Origin: an uncultured Clostridium sp.
Lineage (GTDB): Bacteria; Bacillota; Clostridia; TANB77; CAG-508
DNA length: 7,297 nucleotides
Assembly: GCA_945874585.1 (NCBI GenBank)
Contig: CAMCHB010000053.1
Location: forward strand, 1-7,297
Reading direction: 5' to 3'
Part shown: one piece after another, positions 4,985 to 7,297 of the stretch
How positions within the stretch are numbered: position 1 is the stretch's first letter
How the letters are laid out: every line of letters starts with the position of its first letter
Notes under the pieces: generated by a model
Told to the model about the DNA's origin: nothing
The model's database searches: none
The model's input: the letters and a program-made list of their open reading frames with translations, nothing else
Program-made: the position numbers and the translations under genes

Positions 4985-6220
4985 TTATCGTAATAATTGA
5001 AACCACATTTGATAAAGATGAGTGGTCATATTCCATAAACTAATTTTGGCAATTGATTGGCTTGCTATTAGATTTACCCTACTTTCTTGCCCGGAGGAAT
5101 CTGTAAAAATAGCAGTTCCAAGGATCTCCCCTTTTTCAATAGGAGCAACAAAAGGTTCTCTTAATTCAATTTTCTGTTCTATATTTTTCATTTCTCCCTT
5201 TTTTAATAATTTTCCACTATCCGCTTCAAATATAGCATCTACTGTGCTTTCAACTCCTTTTTGTACCTCTACTTGTTGAACTTTATCTCCTTCTTTAGCA
5301 AGTTGTTTATAGGTATAATTACTAAATCCATAGTCCAGCACTTTTTTAGCATCTTTAAATCGTGTATCACTGTTTGGTGCACGCATAATAACCGCAATTA
5401 AAGACAATCCATCACGCGTAGCACTTGCCGATAAATTATAGAGTGCTAAAGAAGTAGAACCTGTTTTTAAGCCAGTGGCTCCTGGGTAATTTCGAACTAA
5501 TTTATTGGTATTGACTAACCCTGATTTACCATCTCGTAAACTATCCATCCAAATTGTCGTGTATTTGGTAATGGCTGGATGTTTGGTAAGCAATTCCCTT
5601 GACATAAGAGCAATATCATAAGCAGATGTAACATGCCCATCTTCATCAATACCATGGCAATTTTTAAAAGTTGTATCCTGCATGCCAAGTTCTTTTGCTT
5701 TTTGATTCATTTGTTCTACAAAAGCTTCTTGTGAACCTGCTAAATATTCTGCCATAGCAACCGTACAATCGTTCGCTGATACAACACAAATTGCTTTTAG
5801 CATATCATTAACAGACAATTCTTCACGTACATCTAACCATATTTGTGAGCCACCCATGCTGGCTGCATTTTCACTGCAAGGTATTTGAGTATCATAGGTA
5901 ATTTTTCCTGAATCCAAAGCTTCCATAATCAACAAAATGGTCATTACTTTTGTTACACTCGCTGGTCGCAATTGTTTATGGGCATCTTTTTCAAATAAGA
6001 CTTGACCGCTTCCTTGATCCATTAAAATAGCCGCTTCTGATTCTAACGCAAGGTTTGCTTGTTGATTGTTAGAATTACTTTCAATAGAAGAACTTGCCTC
6101 TACCGCAGTAGGATTCGTCCAAACAAAAGAATCTACCATAGCCCAGCAAGACTGACTTCCCATAAAAAGAAACATACATACGGTTATACAACTTACGATT
6201 TGAAAAATGATTTTTTTCAT
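4985..6220 (-). CDS. D-Ala-D-Ala carboxypeptidase, PBP5/DacF type (peptidase S11)
   Basis: The enzyme removes the terminal D-Ala from peptidoglycan pentapeptides at the outer face of the membrane, limiting cross-linking. The 411-residue protein has a signal peptide (basic MKK, hydrophobic core 4-20, likely cleavage near CWA 25-27), a Ser/Asn-rich linker (about 41-55) and a penicillin-binding catalytic domain. The motifs are SVTK (88-91, Ser88 nucleophile), SAN (148-150) and KTG (252-254). Next comes a beta-rich PBP5 C-terminal domain (about 300-390) and a C-terminal tail (394-411; spaced Leu, Trp, Met and Phe) fit to be the amphipathic membrane anchor. Length is a little above the usual 380-400. 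ATG at 6220 is preferred over one at 6232 because GGAGGG (6225-6230) lies just upstream of it. It heads an operon with the deacetylase. DacF and DacB orthologues act in sporulation, DacA in growth; sequence alone does not choose between them. Confidence 0.93.
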   Translation of the reverse strand: MKKIIFQIVSCITVCMFLFMGSQSCWAMVDSFVWTNPTAVEASSSIESNSNNQQANLALESEAAILMDQGSGQVLFEKDAHKQLRPASVTKVMTILLIMEALDSGKITYDTQIPCSENAASMGGSQIWLDVREELSVNDMLKAICVVSANDCTVAMAEYLAGSQEAFVEQMNQKAKELGMQDTTFKNCHGIDEDGHVTSAYDIALMSRELLTKHPAITKYTTIWMDSLRDGKSGLVNTNKLVRNYPGATGLKTGSTSLALYNLSASATRDGLSLIAVIMRAPNSDTRFKDAKKVLDYGFSNYTYKQLAKEGDKVQQVEVQKGVESTVDAIFEADSGKLLKKGEMKNIEQKIELREPFVAPIEKGEILGTAIFTDSSGQESRVNLIASQSIAKISLWNMTTHLYQMWFQLLR

Positions 6221-6248
6221 AAAACCCTCCATGTTCGTAATTTCTATA

Positions 6249-6278
6249 ATTATATGTATGCTTTTATTTTTGATTCAA
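6249..6278 (-). promoter_or_regulatory. Candidate promoter of the carboxypeptidase-deacetylase operon
   Basis: On the minus strand a consensus TATAAT (6249-6254) lies 18 bases from TTGAAT (6273-6278, four of six matches to the sigma-A -35), with a predicted start near 6242 and the ribosome site at 6225-6230. The -35 overlaps the stop codon of the PHP gene (6275-6277). No clear sporulation-type promoter was found. Read-through from the PHP gene is also possible, as no terminator separates them. Confidence 0.45.
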
Positions 6279-7135
6279 TTCCAATTACTTATCAATTCTT
6301 TGTTTATCTTCATGTTACCATAGCCAATCCCTATTTTTCTATCTTTTTTCTTGTCTCCATGGCAATCTGTTCCGCCAGACATCAATAAATTTTTTTCCGT
6401 ACAAAAATCTATCAATGTTTTACTTTGCTCCTTTGTAAAAGATGAATGCATAACTTCAATACCATCTATTATTTTATCCTGTAACAATAGGTTTAAAAAG
6501 TTAATTGGATCCTCTAAATTATATCTGTATACATGAGCTATAAATAGTTTCCCACCTGCTTCTTTTACAGTCTCTGATACTAATCTGGCATTTGGATAAT
6601 GTATACTAAAATCTACAAATGCTGGGAACTTATTATTAGTTACACATGAATTAAAGAAAACATCAATATCATCCCACTGCTCTTTTTTAAAATATTTTTT
6701 ATTTTCTTCGTATTTCTTTATCCCAGGAAAAATAAAATCTATTGGCCATCCTTTGTTTTTATCGTACTGAATATTGTCAATCTTTATATTATTTTTCTTA
6801 CAACTATTCATCATAAATTTAAACTCTTTTTCTAAGTCAGGCTCTTTGCTTTCATAATTTTCCTGTACAAATTTTTCAAGTTCTTTATAGTCAAAATCAT
6901 ATGCTAACATATGAAAAGCAATACCATCATATACTGTATTAAACTCTATTCCAGGAATTATTTTTCCTGAATAAATACTTTTATAATCTATATTTTCCAT
7001 TTCTCTATAAGCTTTTAAAGTATCATGGTCTGTAATTGATAATATTTCTACTCCCATATTTTGAGCTTCTTCTAGAATTCTACTAAGACTCCATGTTCCA
7101 TCAGAATAATTCGTATGTGTGTGAAGATCTATCAT
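6275..7135 (-). CDS. PHP-domain phosphoesterase, TrpH/RNase AM-like
   Basis: PHP enzymes hydrolyse phosphoesters with a trinuclear metal site; relatives with this architecture act on 3',5'-nucleotide bisphosphates or trim RNA 5' ends. The 286-residue cytoplasmic protein shows the whole ligand series: DLHTHTNYSDG (3-13; His5, His7, Asp12), TDHD (35-38; His37), GIEF (62-65; Glu64), His75, AHV (190-192; His191), His220 and GGTDCHG (244-250; Asp247, His249). Length and the roughly 115-residue stretch between His75 and His191 match the TrpH family (E. coli protein about 293). That inserted stretch is Lys/Asn/Glu-rich and I do not recognise it, so substrate may differ. ATG at 7135 has AGGAG 8 bases upstream; one at 7159 has none. 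The upstream gene overlaps it by 35 bases. The region is visibly more AT-rich than the copper and wall genes (some 60-base lines near 20-28% GC). Confidence 0.87.
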   Translation of the reverse strand: MIDLHTHTNYSDGTWSLSRILEEAQNMGVEILSITDHDTLKAYREMENIDYKSIYSGKIIPGIEFNTVYDGIAFHMLAYDFDYKELEKFVQENYESKEPDLEKEFKFMMNSCKKNNIKIDNIQYDKNKGWPIDFIFPGIKKYEENKKYFKKEQWDDIDVFFNSCVTNNKFPAFVDFSIHYPNARLVSETVKEAGGKLFIAHVYRYNLEDPINFLNLLLQDKIIDGIEVMHSSFTKEQSKTLIDFCTEKNLLMSGGTDCHGDKKKDRKIGIGYGNMKINKELISNWN

Positions 7136-7297
7136 TTGTATTCTCCTCTCGTACTGCATTTATTTTCCTATAAATAATATAAGAATTAAATTTTTCTACT
7201 ACCTGCTTTTCACTTAAATTTGTAGTGTCTAAAAATAATTTTCTTATATTGTTTTTTCCTATATTACCCACAATGTTTTTAAGCATTTTTTCTAAAA
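7101..7297 (-). CDS. C-terminal end of a gene truncated by the window edge
   Basis: The frame is open from the right edge to TGA at 7101-7103, giving at least 64 residues. The string LFLDTTNLSEKQVVEKF resembles the tail of small P-loop nucleotide or shikimate-type kinases, where DTTNLS followed by a helix with VV is common near the end; this is a weak clue from memory, and the P-loop itself would lie outside the window. The last 11 residues are encoded within the overlap with the PHP gene's start (35 bases), which suggests translational coupling. An ATG occurs at 7286 but has no ribosome site visible in the few remaining bases, so the true start is probably outside. A spurious frame cannot be excluded. 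Confidence 0.5.
   Translation of the reverse strand, partial: LEKMLKNIVGNIGKNNIRKLFLDTTNLSEKQVVEKFNSYIIYRKINAVREENTNDRSSHTYELF

Overview
The window reads as a low-GC, endospore-forming Bacillota chromosome segment, probably from the Clostridia or a neighbouring anaerobic class. The grounds are the AT-rich sequence, strong AGGAGG-type ribosome binding sites, Rho-independent terminators at gene ends, a dipicolinate synthase gene (spore-specific) and Gram-positive style cell-wall genes. The exact genus cannot be told from this sequence. The first 37 bases are not biological: they are a Nextera/Tn5 sequencing adapter, so position 38 is a contig end.

Layout. After the adapter come 13 codons of the tail of an unidentified + strand gene and its terminator (about 95-138). 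Next is dpaB (228-803, +), dipicolinate synthase flavoprotein subunit, with a sigma-K-like promoter of its own. A bidirectional terminator (809-846) separates it from a convergent copper-export operon on the minus strand, csoR-copZ-copA (3580 down to 859). A near-consensus promoter with a CsoR-type operator inside its spacer drives that operon. The csoR reading frame is interrupted at codon 11 by an in-frame UGA, while the rest of the protein, including the Cys-His-Cys Cu(I) ligand set, looks intact. A 111-residue protein of unknown function follows on the + strand (3783-4118), with a strong sigma-A promoter and a 13-bp-stem terminator. The minus strand then carries a two-gene wall-modification operon, a PBP5/DacF-type D-Ala-D-Ala carboxypeptidase and a membrane-anchored polysaccharide deacetylase. 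Upstream of these, also on the minus strand, lie a TrpH/RNase AM-like PHP phosphoesterase and the end of a gene that runs off the right edge of the window.

How the genes work together. CopA pumps Cu(I) out, CopZ carries copper to it, and CsoR should repress all three until Cu(I) binds. If the UGA is real, the operon is probably derepressed. DpaB with DpaA (not in the window) makes dipicolinic acid in the mother cell. The carboxypeptidase and deacetylase both trim peptidoglycan and could act on vegetative wall or spore cortex; their promoter looks sigma-A-like rather than sporulation-specific. No mobile element, CRISPR array, tRNA or rRNA was seen, and no gene-free stretch exceeds 300 bases. 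I found no convincing new multi-gene system. The items most worth a second look are the UGA in csoR, the unknown 111-residue gene and the stand-alone sporulation-type promoter of dpaB.
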